Assembly: GCA_964602525.1 (NCBI GenBank)
Contig: CAZRSA010000017.1
Location: 1-32,295 of the forward strand
From: Lentisalinibacter sp964602525
GTDB lineage: Bacteria; Pseudomonadota; Gammaproteobacteria; Steroidobacterales; Woeseiaceae
DNA length: 32,295 nucleotides
Direction of reading: 5' to 3'
Shown here: positions 1-7,682 of the stretch, one piece after another
Numbering within the stretch: the stretch's first letter is position 1
How the letters are laid out: every line of letters starts with the position of its first letter
Notes under the pieces: model-generated
Databases searched by the model: none
What the model was told of the DNA's origin: nothing
The model's input: the letters and a program-made list of their open reading frames with translations, nothing else
Made by a program: the position numbers and the translations under genes

Positions 1-299
1 AACAGTTGCTGGAACAGATACGCGCGATGAGCCCCGGCCTGCAGCCGGAGTCCGTCCAGCCGCCGCCCACCGGCCGCCCGGAGTTCGGCGAGGTGCTTGA
101 GAGCACGCTGAAGGCGGTGAACGAGGCACAGCAGACCTCCGGCGAGCTCGCGGCCCGCTTCGAGGCCGGTGACCCGAACACGAGCCTGGTGGACGTGATG
201 ATCGCGCGGCAGAAGTCCGGTCTCGCCTTCCAGGCGGTGAGCGAGGTACGCAACAAACTGGTCAGCGCCTATCAGGACATCATGAACATGCCGGTATGA
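1..299 (+). CDS. fliE: FliE, flagellar hook-basal body adaptor (5' end missing)
   Basis: FliE is the small protein that joins the MS ring to the proximal rod. The reading frame is open from base 3 to the TGA at 297-299. The visible part is about 98 residues; the family is about 100-110, so only the first few codons, including the start, are outside the window. The TTG at 6 is in frame but is probably internal. The C-terminal half is typical: a DVMIARQKSGLAFQ segment followed by EVRNKLVSAYQDIMNMPV, which matches the conserved FliE end. It lies 30 bp before fliF, the usual order. The short gap at 300-329 has no clear promoter. The identification is firm; only the start is unknown. Confidence 0.93.
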   Translation, partial: QLLEQIRAMSPGLQPESVQPPPTGRPEFGEVLESTLKAVNEAQQTSGELAARFEAGDPNTSLVDVMIARQKSGLAFQAVSEVRNKLVSAYQDIMNMPV

Positions 300-329
300 G
301 GCCGACGTTAATGTCGACGGTAAAGCCCT

Positions 330-1958
330 ATGGAAAATAACCCTCCCATCGAAAATCGCTTCGCCACGGCGTCCGGCCTGGACTTCGCCGGCGTGATGCG
401 TATCCCGGCCGTGCGCCAGGTCCTGCTGCTGGTGGGCGTCGCCGGCAGTGTGGCCATCGGCATCGCCCTGTTCCTCTGGTCCCAGTCGCCGGCCTACAGC
501 CAGTTGTACGGCCAGCTCGCCGAGCGGGACGCCAGCCAGGTAGTGGAAGCCCTCAGGGCCGCGGACATCGACTACAAGCTGAATCCGTCCACCGGCGCCA
601 TCATGGTGCCGGAGTCGCGGGTGCACGACGCCCGCCTGGAACTGGCCGCGAACGGCCTGCCGGAAGGCACGGGGATGGGCCTGGAGATGATCAAGGAACC
701 CCAGGGCTTCGGCGTCAGCCAGTTCATGGAGAACGCCCGCTACCAGCATGCCCTGGAAACCGAGCTCGCCCGCACCATCCGCAACGTGCGCTCGGTGAAA
801 GAGGCCCGGGTGCATCTCGCCATGCCCAAGCAGACGGCCTTCGTGCGCGAGCGCGAGGGCGCCAGCGCCTCGGTCATGCTGAACCTCTACGGGGGGCGTC
901 AGCTCGAGCCGGAGGCGGCGGATGCCATCGTGCACCTGGTGGCATCCAGCGTGCCGAACCTGCTTGCCAGCGACATCACGCTCATCGACCAGCACGGCCG
1001 CCTCCTGAGTGCGAACGGCGAGCGCAAGGGCTACGCCCTCACGGCGTCCCAGTTCGAGCACACCCGCACGGTGGAGCAGAGCTACCGGGAGCGCATCGTC
1101 GACCTGCTCACCCCCCTGGTGGGCACCGGCAACGTACGCGCCCAGGTGGTCGCCGACCTCGACTTCACGGTGAAGGAGGAGACCCGGGAGGACTACGACC
1201 CGGAGAGCACCGTGGTGCGCAGCGAGACCGTCAGCGAGCGCCAGCGCAGTGGCGGCTCCGACGCGGCCCGGGGTATCCCGGGCGCGCTCAGCAACCAGCC
1301 CCCCGAGGCGGGCGGCGTAGCGCCGGAAGAGGGCGAGGACGCGGCCGCGACGGCGGTGAACACGTCCCGTGAGGCGACCCGCAATTTCGAGGTGGACAAG
1401 ACCGTGAGCCGGGTGATCGCGCCCACGGGTGCCATCCGCCGCCTGTCCGTCGCGGTGCTGATCGACGACGGCGCGGCGGCCGGCGAGGCCGCCGAAGGCG
1501 CCGACGGCGGGGAGGCCGGCGGGCTCGGCGACGAGGACATCGCCCGCATGACCGCGCTGGTCAAGGAGGCGGTCGGCTTCGACGAGGAGAGGGGCGACTC
1601 GGTGCAGGTCATCAACGCGCCCTTCCAGCCTGCGCCGGAAGTGGCCGAACCCGAGGGGCCGCCCATCTGGCAGCAGCCCCAGGTGCTGGCCATCGGTCGC
1701 CAGGTGCTGGGCGCGGCTCTCGTACTGGCACTCGGCTTCGGTGTCCTGCGCCCGATGCTGCGCGGCATCGTACAGAGCCATCAGCAGTCCTCGCCCCAGC
1801 TCGCGGCCGCCGGCGGGGCGGGAACCCTGGGCGCGGCGGCCCAGCCGCAGCCCCAGCTGAGCTACGAGCAGAAGATCGCCGCGGCGAAGAATATCACCAC
1901 CTACGACCCCGCCCGCGTGGCCCAGGTCGTCAAGAAATGGGTAGCCGAGGATGTCTGA
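330..1958 (+). CDS. fliF: FliF, flagellar MS-ring protein
   Basis: FliF builds the MS ring in the inner membrane, the base on which the switch, export gate and rod assemble. The 542-residue length is normal for the family. A first membrane helix lies near residues 27-49. It is followed by the ring-building motifs with the conserved stretch FMENARYQHALETELARTI and a VRSVKEARVHLAMPKQ segment. A low-complexity acidic periplasmic region follows (about 300-430, rich in Ala, Gly and Glu). The second membrane helix is near 450-475. The C-terminal tail ends DPARVAQVVKKWVAEDV, the known FliG-binding peptide. The 3' end overlaps fliG by 8 bp, so the two proteins, which bind each other, are probably translationally coupled. 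Confidence 0.98.
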   Translation: MENNPPIENRFATASGLDFAGVMRIPAVRQVLLLVGVAGSVAIGIALFLWSQSPAYSQLYGQLAERDASQVVEALRAADIDYKLNPSTGAIMVPESRVHDARLELAANGLPEGTGMGLEMIKEPQGFGVSQFMENARYQHALETELARTIRNVRSVKEARVHLAMPKQTAFVREREGASASVMLNLYGGRQLEPEAADAIVHLVASSVPNLLASDITLIDQHGRLLSANGERKGYALTASQFEHTRTVEQSYRERIVDLLTPLVGTGNVRAQVVADLDFTVKEETREDYDPESTVVRSETVSERQRSGGSDAARGIPGALSNQPPEAGGVAPEEGEDAAATAVNTSREATRNFEVDKTVSRVIAPTGAIRRLSVAVLIDDGAAAGEAAEGADGGEAGGLGDEDIARMTALVKEAVGFDEERGDSVQVINAPFQPAPEVAEPEGPPIWQQPQVLAIGRQVLGAALVLALGFGVLRPMLRGIVQSHQQSSPQLAAAGGAGTLGAAAQPQPQLSYEQKIAAAKNITTYDPARVAQVVKKWVAEDV

Positions 1959-2955
1959 ACAACCGAACTATTCCGGCACCGAGCGGGCGGCCGTGCTGCT
2001 GATGACCCTGGGTGAGGCGGAGGCCTCCCAGGTGCTGAAGCACATGAGCGCCCGCGAGGTGCAGCGCCTGGGCGTCGCCATGGCCCAGATGAAGGACGTC
2101 TCCAAGGATGCCGCGGACCACGTCCTGAGCCACTTCGTCTCCGTGGTGGAAGAAGAGACCTCGCTGGGTGTCGGCACCGAGGCCTACATCCGCAAGGTGT
2201 TGGTGAACGCCTTCGGCGAGTCCAAGGCCGATGCGTTCATCGACCGCATCCTGATCGGCGAGGACGCCAGCGGCCTCGAGGCGCTGAAGTGGATGAGCTC
2301 GGAATCGGTGGCGGAGATGATCTCCGACGAGCATCCCCAGATCATCGCCATCGTGCTCGCCTACCTCGATGCCGATCAGGCCGCCCACGTGGTGGAGCTC
2401 CTGCCCGAGGAGATCCGCAGCGAGGTGGTGATGCGCGTGGCGAAGCTCGACGACGTGCAGCAGAGTGCGCTGGCCGAGATCGAGGCGCTGATCGAGAAGA
2501 AGGCCAACATGGGCGAACGCACGGCCACGGCGAAGATCGGCGGCGACAAGGTGGCCGCCGACATCCTGAACGCCCTGCAGCCCCAGGACGGCGATTCCAT
2601 CCTCGGCTACATCAACGAGCAGAGCGAATCCCTCGGCCAGCGCATCTCGGAGAAGATGTTCATGTTCGAGAGCCTGCTCTCCGTGGACGACCGCGGCATA
2701 CAGGCCCTGCTCAGGGAGGTGTCGAACGAACTCCTGGTGGTGGCGCTGAAGGGCACCGACCAGGCCATGCAGGACAAGATCTTCGGCAACATGTCGAAGC
2801 GTGCCGGCCAGCTGCTGCGCGAGGACCTGGAGGTCAAGGGCCCCGTCCGCCTGAGCGAGGTGGAGGCCGCGCAGCGCGAGATCCTCACCGTGGCCCGCCG
2901 CATGGCGGATGCCGGCGACCTCGATCTCGGCACCAGCGGAGAGGAGTATGTCTGA
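1951..2955 (+). CDS. fliG: FliG, flagellar motor switch protein
   Basis: FliG is the rotor protein that interacts with the stator and forms the upper C ring. The product has 334 residues, the usual size. It starts at ATG 1951 inside the end of fliF. The N-terminal domain (about 1-100) begins with the typical YSGTERAAVLLMTLGE. The middle domain carries the EHPQ motif (DEHPQIIAIVLAYL). The C-terminal torque domain has the conserved FMFESLLSVDDRGIQALLRE segment and the charged helix near KGTDQAMQDKIFGNMSKRAG. All charged positions expected for torque generation appear to be present by eye. The gene overlaps fliH by 8 bp. With PomAB encoded later in the window, this rotor would pair with a sodium-type stator. 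Confidence 0.98.
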   Translation: MSEQPNYSGTERAAVLLMTLGEAEASQVLKHMSAREVQRLGVAMAQMKDVSKDAADHVLSHFVSVVEEETSLGVGTEAYIRKVLVNAFGESKADAFIDRILIGEDASGLEALKWMSSESVAEMISDEHPQIIAIVLAYLDADQAAHVVELLPEEIRSEVVMRVAKLDDVQQSALAEIEALIEKKANMGERTATAKIGGDKVAADILNALQPQDGDSILGYINEQSESLGQRISEKMFMFESLLSVDDRGIQALLREVSNELLVVALKGTDQAMQDKIFGNMSKRAGQLLREDLEVKGPVRLSEVEAAQREILTVARRMADAGDLDLGTSGEEYV

Positions 2956-3532
2956 TTCCGCGGCGGACAAGGCGGCCACCCGCTGGCAGCAGCCCGACAT
3001 CGGCGACGAGGGTCTGGTCACGGCCAGCCGGCTGGAGACGCTGCAGCGGGAAGCCTACGAGGAGGCCTGGCGGCAGGGCTACGAGGAGGGCCGGCAGGCC
3101 GGCGCTGCCGAGGTGGCGGAGCGCGCCGCCCGCATGCAGTCGCTGCTCGACGCACTGGGCCGGCCGTTCGAGGAGCTGGACGACGAGGTGGAGCAGCAGC
3201 TCCTGCGGCTGGTGACCATGGCGGTGCGCCAGTTGTTGCGCCGGGAGCTGCAGAGCGACCCCGGCCACGTCATCGGCGTGGTGCGGGACGCGCTGCGCAT
3301 GCTGCCGGTGGCGAGCCGCAACATCGAGGTGCAGCTGCATCCCGACGACGCGGCGCTGGTCCGTGAGGCGCTGACGGTCTCCGAGGACGAGCGCCCCTGG
3401 CGCGTCACCGAGGACCCGATGGTGACCCGGGGCGGCTGCCTGGTGAAGGCGGAGAAGTCCCGCATCGACGCCACCGTGGAGAGCCGGCTGAACCGTACCC
3501 TGTCGGGCCTCATCGAGGACGAGCGCGGATGA
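2948..3532 (+). CDS. fliH: FliH, export ATPase regulator
   Basis: FliH is the peripheral stalk-like partner that binds and restrains the FliI ATPase and docks it at the C ring and export gate. I chose ATG 2948 (MSDSAADK), giving 194 residues. The same frame is open further upstream, but 2948 has a purine-rich GGAGAGGAG stretch just before it and gives the tight overlap typical of this operon. The N-terminal part includes a Gln/Glu-rich helix with repeated small residues (YEEAWRQGYEEGRQAG). The C-terminal half resembles the V-type ATPase subunit E-like fold of FliH (RNIEVQLHPDDAALVREAL and GGCLVKAEKSRIDATVESRL). The stop overlaps the fliI start as ATGA. Confidence 0.95.
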   Translation: MSDSAADKAATRWQQPDIGDEGLVTASRLETLQREAYEEAWRQGYEEGRQAGAAEVAERAARMQSLLDALGRPFEELDDEVEQQLLRLVTMAVRQLLRRELQSDPGHVIGVVRDALRMLPVASRNIEVQLHPDDAALVREALTVSEDERPWRVTEDPMVTRGGCLVKAEKSRIDATVESRLNRTLSGLIEDERG

Positions 3533-4944
3533 GCGGCGGCGCGGCGACGGCCGGGCCCGCGGTGAAGCGCTCCCATCTGTGGGCGGAGCGCCTGCGCCAC
3601 TACGAGACCCGCATCGGCAACGCCCCGTCCATGGTCGTCGAGGGGACCCTGCGCCGCACCGTCGGACTCACGCTGGAGGCCGAGGGCTGCCAGGCGGCAG
3701 TGGGCGGCCGCTGCGACGTGGTGTCCCTGGACGGACACACGGTCGAGACCGAGGTGGTGGGCTTCGCCGGCGAGAGCCTGTACCTGATGCCCACCGGCCA
3801 CATCCACGGCATCGCGCCGGACGCGCGGGTGATCCCCTCGCCGGGGGTGCGCGAGGTGGCTGCCGGCACGGAACTGCTCGGCCGGGTGCTGGACGGCCGC
3901 GGCCGTCCCCTGGACGGGCTGCCGGCTCCCCGGGCGAGCGACCGGGTGCCGCTGACCGGCGCCCGGATGAACCCCCTCGAGCGCCGGCGCATCACCGAGC
4001 CGCTGGACGTGGGGGTACGGTCCATCAACGCGCTGCTGACCGTGGGGCGCGGACAGCGCATGGGCCTTTTCGCCGGCAGCGGCGTCGGCAAGAGCATGCT
4101 GCTCGGCATGATGACCCGCTACACCAACGCGGACGTGGTGGTGGTCGGGATGATCGGCGAGCGCGGCCGGGAGGTGAAGGAATTCGTCGACTCCACCCTG
4201 GGCGAGGAGGGACTGGCCCGCTCCGTGGTGGTGGCCACGCCGGCGGACGACACGCCCCTCATGCGCCTGCACGGCGCCTGGCTCTGCACGGCCATCGCCG
4301 AGTACTTCCGCGACCAGGGGCTGCAGGTACTGCTGCTGATGGATTCCCTGACCCGTTTCGCCCAGGCGCAGCGGGAGATTGCGCTCGCCATCGGCGAGCC
4401 GCCGGCCACCAAGGGTTATCCGCCGTCGGTGTTCGCGAAGCTGCCCCAGCTGGTGGAGCGGGCGGGCAATGGCGCCAGCGGCGAGGGCTCCATCACCGCG
4501 CTCTACACGGTGCTGACCGAAGGCGACGACCACAACGATCCCATCGCCGATGCGGCCAGGGCCATCCTGGACGGGCACATCGTGCTCTCGCGCCAGCTCG
4601 CCGAGTCCGGCCTGTATCCGGCCATCGACGTGGAGGCTTCGGTCAGCCGCGCCATGCACCAGATCGCGCCGAAGGACCAGCTGGCCCAGGTGAGCCGCTT
4701 CCGCCAGATCTACGCCACCTACCAGCACAACCGGGACCTGATCGCGGTGGGCGCCTACCAGCGCGGCTCGGACCGGCGCGTGGACGAGGCCATCGGCGTG
4801 TGGCCGGGCATGCTCGAGTTCCTGCGCCAGGACTTCCAGCAGCGCGTGGACATGACGACGAGCCTGCGCATGCTGGACAACCTGCTGCCTGCCGAGCAGA
4901 CGGGCACGGATCCGGTGCCTGCCGCCGAAAACGAAGGAGAGTGA
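3529..4944 (+). CDS. fliI: FliI, flagellum-specific export ATPase
   Basis: FliI is the cytoplasmic hexameric ATPase of the flagellar type III export apparatus, related to F1 beta. The 471-residue product has the Walker A segment AGSGVGKS at about residues 182-189, with Lys188. The Walker B strand VLLLMDS has Asp272. The family signature follows (PPSVFAKLPQLVERAGN, then EGSITALYTVLTEGDDHNDP). An N-terminal beta-barrel-like domain occupies about the first 100 residues. It begins at ATG 3529 in a 4-bp overlap with fliH and is followed one base later by fliJ, so the ATPase, its regulator and its stalk are translated as a unit. Confidence 0.98.
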   Translation: MSGGAATAGPAVKRSHLWAERLRHYETRIGNAPSMVVEGTLRRTVGLTLEAEGCQAAVGGRCDVVSLDGHTVETEVVGFAGESLYLMPTGHIHGIAPDARVIPSPGVREVAAGTELLGRVLDGRGRPLDGLPAPRASDRVPLTGARMNPLERRRITEPLDVGVRSINALLTVGRGQRMGLFAGSGVGKSMLLGMMTRYTNADVVVVGMIGERGREVKEFVDSTLGEEGLARSVVVATPADDTPLMRLHGAWLCTAIAEYFRDQGLQVLLLMDSLTRFAQAQREIALAIGEPPATKGYPPSVFAKLPQLVERAGNGASGEGSITALYTVLTEGDDHNDPIADAARAILDGHIVLSRQLAESGLYPAIDVEASVSRAMHQIAPKDQLAQVSRFRQIYATYQHNRDLIAVGAYQRGSDRRVDEAIGVWPGMLEFLRQDFQQRVDMTTSLRMLDNLLPAEQTGTDPVPAAENEGE

Positions 4945-4945
4945 C

Positions 4946-5389
4946 ATGATGAAGAAGCGCTCCACACGCATGCAGCCCGTCCACGACGTGGCCAGCGCGG
5001 AGGAGAAGGGCCTCTCCCGGGAGTTGGGCAAGGCGGAGCGGACGCTGGACGAGCAGGTCCGCCGGCTGCAGGAACTGCGCAGCCACCGCGAGGAGTACGC
5101 GGCGAAGAGCCGGCAGAGCGAGGCGCTGGGCTCCTCCCAGTGGCGCGATTACCGCCTGTTTCTCGACCGGCTGAACCAGGCGATCGTCATGCAGGAGGGC
5201 ATTATCGCCGACTGGCGCCGGCGCCGGGACGAGCTGCGCCGGCAGTGGCAGATCAAGCGCCAGCGGCTGGAGTCGCTGGACCGCATCATCGACCGCTACC
5301 GCCGCAGCGAACTCGTGGAGGAAGAGCGCCGGGAGCAGCGCGCGGCAGACGCCCAGGCCAGGCCCCGCAGGGTATTCGGTGAAGACTAG
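4946..5389 (+). CDS. fliJ: FliJ, export chaperone and ATPase central stalk
   Basis: FliJ is a small coiled-coil protein that inserts into the FliI ring and links it to FlhA; it also escorts export chaperones. The product has 147 residues and is almost entirely charged helix with heptad-like spacing, for example LGKAERTLDEQVRRLQELRS and LFLDRLNQAIVMQEGIIADW. An AAGGAGA Shine-Dalgarno at 4934-4940 serves either ATG 4946 or ATG 4949. I kept the first. Sequence conservation in FliJ is low, so position after fliI, size and coiled-coil character carry much of the call. It is the last gene before a sigma-54 promoter. Confidence 0.93.
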   Translation: MMKKRSTRMQPVHDVASAEEKGLSRELGKAERTLDEQVRRLQELRSHREEYAAKSRQSEALGSSQWRDYRLFLDRLNQAIVMQEGIIADWRRRRDELRRQWQIKRQRLESLDRIIDRYRRSELVEEERREQRAADAQARPRRVFGED

Positions 5390-5408
5390 GACGGTCGTCG
5401 GTGTGCGC

Positions 5409-5424
5409 TGGCACGCTTTTTGCT
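5409..5424 (+). promoter_or_regulatory. sigma-54 promoter for fliK
   Basis: The sequence TGGCACGCTTTTTGCT matches the sigma-54 consensus TGGCAC-N5-TTGCW at every conserved position. The invariant GG is at 5410-5411 and GC at 5422-5423, with the required 10 bases between. A transcript would begin near 5435. That places the fliK Shine-Dalgarno (5450-5454) in the leader and rules out a fliK start at the TTG at 5420, which lies inside the promoter. FleQ, or a FlrC/FleR-type activator not seen here, would be the expected partner. Confidence 0.88.
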
Positions 5425-5461
5425 CCTGTCCGGATGGACGACACATGACGGGAGCGGTTCC

Positions 5462-7003
5462 TTGATCGAAAAGATGCTCAACATGCGGCCCGGAGAGGGC
5501 CCCGGTGCGGCCTCGGGCCCGGTGAAACTGCGGGCCGGTGCCGCCGAGGCGGGCAATCCCGCGGCCGGTACGCCGTTCCGTATCCCGACCCCGCCCGATG
5601 CAGGCACGTCCGCCTCCCCGGCAAACGGCTTCCGCCCGGCAGCCGGGTACGGCAACTCCTTGCCGCCCGGCGAGGTGCCCGGGCGCATGCGCGACGGGCT
5701 GCGCGGGGGCCCGCAGGGCCTGTTCCCGGCGGACACCGCCGCCGCCTCCGCCCGGCAACTCCTCGAGGAGGCCGCGGCGCGCCTGAGCGGCGAGGCCGGC
5801 GGAGCCGGCACCGCCGGTCTTGCCGACGGCCATGCGTCGCCGGCGATCGCGGGCGGCCCGGCCGCAGGCAGAGTGGATTCCGCGGCCGGGACCGGCGCGG
5901 CAAACCCGAACGGAGACCCTCGGCTGCCGACGGATCTGCTGCCCGACCTCGAACTCGAATTCCCCGCCGCGCCCCTCGAGCAGCAGGTTCCCGGCCTGGC
6001 GCTGACGCCGCCGCCGCTGGACGGTCCGGTTCCTGAGGTCGTCCGCGCTCTGGTGGGCGCATCGCCGGGGAGTCCCGCCGGTGCCGCCTATGGCACGGCG
6101 GCGGATCCGCTCACCGGCCTGCCGGCGGGTATACGTCCGCCGGAGTGGGCGGCGCCGGGTGGTGCGGGCGCAACGGCGTCCACCGGGCTGCCCGGCCTGC
6201 CGGCGGGCGATAGTGCGGGCAGCGGGTCTGCCAGTGGCGCGAGCGCCAGCCCCGCTGATCTGCGCGCCGCGGCCGAGGCGTCCGGCTTCGCGAACCGCAA
6301 TGTCCAGCCGCTGACGCCTGCGGTAACGCCCGGTGCGAACGGACCGGCCGGCAGTGTGCCGGCGATGACCGCGCAGGTGCCGGCAGGTACCGATGCACTG
6401 GCGGGCCTGCGCCAGGCCATGGCCGACCTGGCCCGTGACGGTGGCGCCTCCGACCGGCGTCCGGCGCCCGAGCCGCTCACCCGCACCGACGGCGCCGGCT
6501 TCCTCTCCACTCTGGGCCTGACGACGGCAGCCCAGGGGGTGGGTGACCGGCCGGTGTTCATGCTGCCTTCGCCGCCGGGGACGCCGGAGTTCGCCGACCA
6601 GGTGGCCGAGCGCGTGGTCTGGATGGCGGGCCAGAAGCTCGACCGGGCCCAGATCCGCCTCAACCCGGCCCACCTCGGCCCGATATCCGTGGACGTGAGC
6701 GTGGGTGAGGACGGGGCGAACATCACCTTCACCGCCCAGCATGCCATGACCCGCGACGCCCTCGAGCAGGCCCTGCCGCGGCTGCGCGAGATGTTCAGCG
6801 CCTCCGGCCTGGCTCTGGCAGGAGCCGACGTCGCCGGTCGCGGGCCCGATACCCGCCAGGGCGAGCAGGAAGGCAGCGCGACGGGCAGCGGAGATACCCT
6901 GACCGCGTCCGGTACGGACACAGGCGCGGACGACGCGGCGGTGGCCGAGACGCCGGTCTCCTCCCGCCCGGGCGCACGCGGGCTGATCGACACCTATGTC
7001 TGA
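5462..7003 (+). CDS. fliK: FliK, hook-length control protein
   Basis: FliK is the secreted molecular ruler that sets hook length and flips export specificity through FlhB. I chose TTG 5462, which has GGGAG at 5450-5454 seven bases upstream and lies just after the predicted sigma-54 transcription start. ATG 5474 is an alternative. The product is about 513 residues. The first 370 or so are low-complexity, rich in Ala, Gly and Pro, as is usual for the ruler part. The conserved C-terminal domain contains RIRLNPAHLGPISVDVSVGE, then FTAQHAMTRDALEQALPRLREMF. An acidic, Gly/Thr-rich tail follows. The long minus-strand open frames across this gene come from its composition. Confidence 0.93.
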   Translation: MIEKMLNMRPGEGPGAASGPVKLRAGAAEAGNPAAGTPFRIPTPPDAGTSASPANGFRPAAGYGNSLPPGEVPGRMRDGLRGGPQGLFPADTAAASARQLLEEAAARLSGEAGGAGTAGLADGHASPAIAGGPAAGRVDSAAGTGAANPNGDPRLPTDLLPDLELEFPAAPLEQQVPGLALTPPPLDGPVPEVVRALVGASPGSPAGAAYGTAADPLTGLPAGIRPPEWAAPGGAGATASTGLPGLPAGDSAGSGSASGASASPADLRAAAEASGFANRNVQPLTPAVTPGANGPAGSVPAMTAQVPAGTDALAGLRQAMADLARDGGASDRRPAPEPLTRTDGAGFLSTLGLTTAAQGVGDRPVFMLPSPPGTPEFADQVAERVVWMAGQKLDRAQIRLNPAHLGPISVDVSVGEDGANITFTAQHAMTRDALEQALPRLREMFSASGLALAGADVAGRGPDTRQGEQEGSATGSGDTLTASGTDTGADDAAVAETPVSSRPGARGLIDTYV

Positions 7004-7038
7004 GGTCTGACGCTGGTTCGTTGACGCCGGCGCCAAAT

Positions 7039-7066
7039 TCCCGGCGACGGAAAACCGACGCCGGGA
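7039..7066 (+). terminator. Hairpin between fliK and fliL, possible terminator
   Basis: CCCGGCG (7040-7046) pairs with CGCCGGG (7059-7065). Inside it CGG pairs with CCG around an AAAA loop, with one A-A mismatch, and T7039/A7066 can add a pair. An AT-rich stretch (ATTATTAAAA) follows, but there is no clean U run. The position after fliK and before the fliL promoter suits a terminator or attenuator separating two transcripts. Confidence 0.5.
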
Positions 7067-7110
7067 TTATTAAAACAAATAAAACATAAACTTAGCGTCT
7101 TAAATTCGAT

Positions 7111-7126
7111 TGGCATGCCCCTTGCA
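7111..7126 (+). promoter_or_regulatory. sigma-54 promoter for the fliL operon
   Basis: TGGCATGCCCCTTGCA matches the sigma-54 consensus, with GG at 7112-7113 and GC at 7124-7125 separated by exactly 10 bases. The AT-rich stretch just upstream (about 7066-7100) is the only strongly AT-rich DNA in this part of the cluster and could favour bending or activator contact. Transcription would start near 7137, 23 bases before the chosen fliL ATG, and would drive fliLMNOPQR-flhB and possibly beyond. Confidence 0.88.
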
Positions 7127-7159
7127 TCCACTCTTGTGGTTTTCACAGGAGTGATGTCG

Positions 7160-7678
7160 ATGGCAGACGAACAGAACGAGACCCAGGCCGGCGAGGAGGC
7201 TGCGCCCAAGGGCAAGGGGTCGAAGCTGTTGGTGATCGGCGGCGCCGTTGCGCTGCTCGTGCTGGGACTCGCCGTGGGCGGCGTCATGTCCGGCATGTTC
7301 TCGTCCGAGGAGGCCGCCGAGGCCGGCGAGGAAACCGCGGAAGCCGCCGAAGAAGGCCCGGCGCTCTACGTCGGTCTGCATCCCCCGCTCACCGTGAATT
7401 TCGGCGGCGAGGTCGGACAGCGCCACTTCATGCAGGTGAGTCTCGAGTTCATGGCCCGGGAGCAGCGCATCATCGATGCGTTCAAGGAGCACGACGCGGT
7501 AATCCGCAACAACCTGCTGCTGCTGCTCGGCGGCTATGACTACGAGACGGCGACCACCCGCTCCGGCAAGGAGAAGATGCTGGACGACGTGCTGGCCGAG
7601 GTGCAGGGCATTCTCGACCAGCGCATCGGCGAACCCGGCGTCCAGGAAGCCTATTTCACGACGCTGGTGGTCCAGTAA
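7160..7678 (+). CDS. fliL: FliL, basal-body/stator-associated membrane protein
   Basis: FliL surrounds or supports the stator units at the basal body. I chose ATG 7160 (MADEQNETQ), eight bases after an AGGAG at 7147-7151, giving 172 residues. ATG 7154 is possible. The more upstream in-frame ATG at 7115 is inside the sigma-54 promoter and cannot be in the transcript. A single membrane helix lies near residues 22-45 (KLLVIGGAVALLVLGLAVGG). An acidic Glu/Ala-rich linker follows, then the periplasmic FliL domain (PPLTVNFGGEVGQRHFMQVS, and DEPGVQEAYFTTLVVQ-like end). It is first in the sigma-54-driven operon and 4 bp from fliM. Confidence 0.95.
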   Translation: MADEQNETQAGEEAAPKGKGSKLLVIGGAVALLVLGLAVGGVMSGMFSSEEAAEAGEETAEAAEEGPALYVGLHPPLTVNFGGEVGQRHFMQVSLEFMAREQRIIDAFKEHDAVIRNNLLLLLGGYDYETATTRSGKEKMLDDVLAEVQGILDQRIGEPGVQEAYFTTLVVQ

Positions 7679-7682
7679 GCCG

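Noticed and set aside
300..329. Small CGAC/GTCG dyad between fliE and fliF
   Set aside because: A 4-bp stem is too short to call a terminator or operator.
941..954. GG-N10-GC pattern resembling sigma-54 inside fliF
   Set aside because: The -12 half is poor (GTGCC rather than TTGCA) and it lies inside a conserved coding region.
3079..5031. Minus-strand open frame of 650 codons over fliH and fliI
   Set aside because: It lies wholly over well-conserved genes on the other strand and has no recognisable domain. Long antisense frames are expected at this GC content.
4643..7036. Minus-strand open frame of 797 codons over fliI, fliJ and fliK
   Set aside because: It is Arg/Gly/Ala-rich shadow sequence. 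It exists because fliK is low-complexity and GC-rich.
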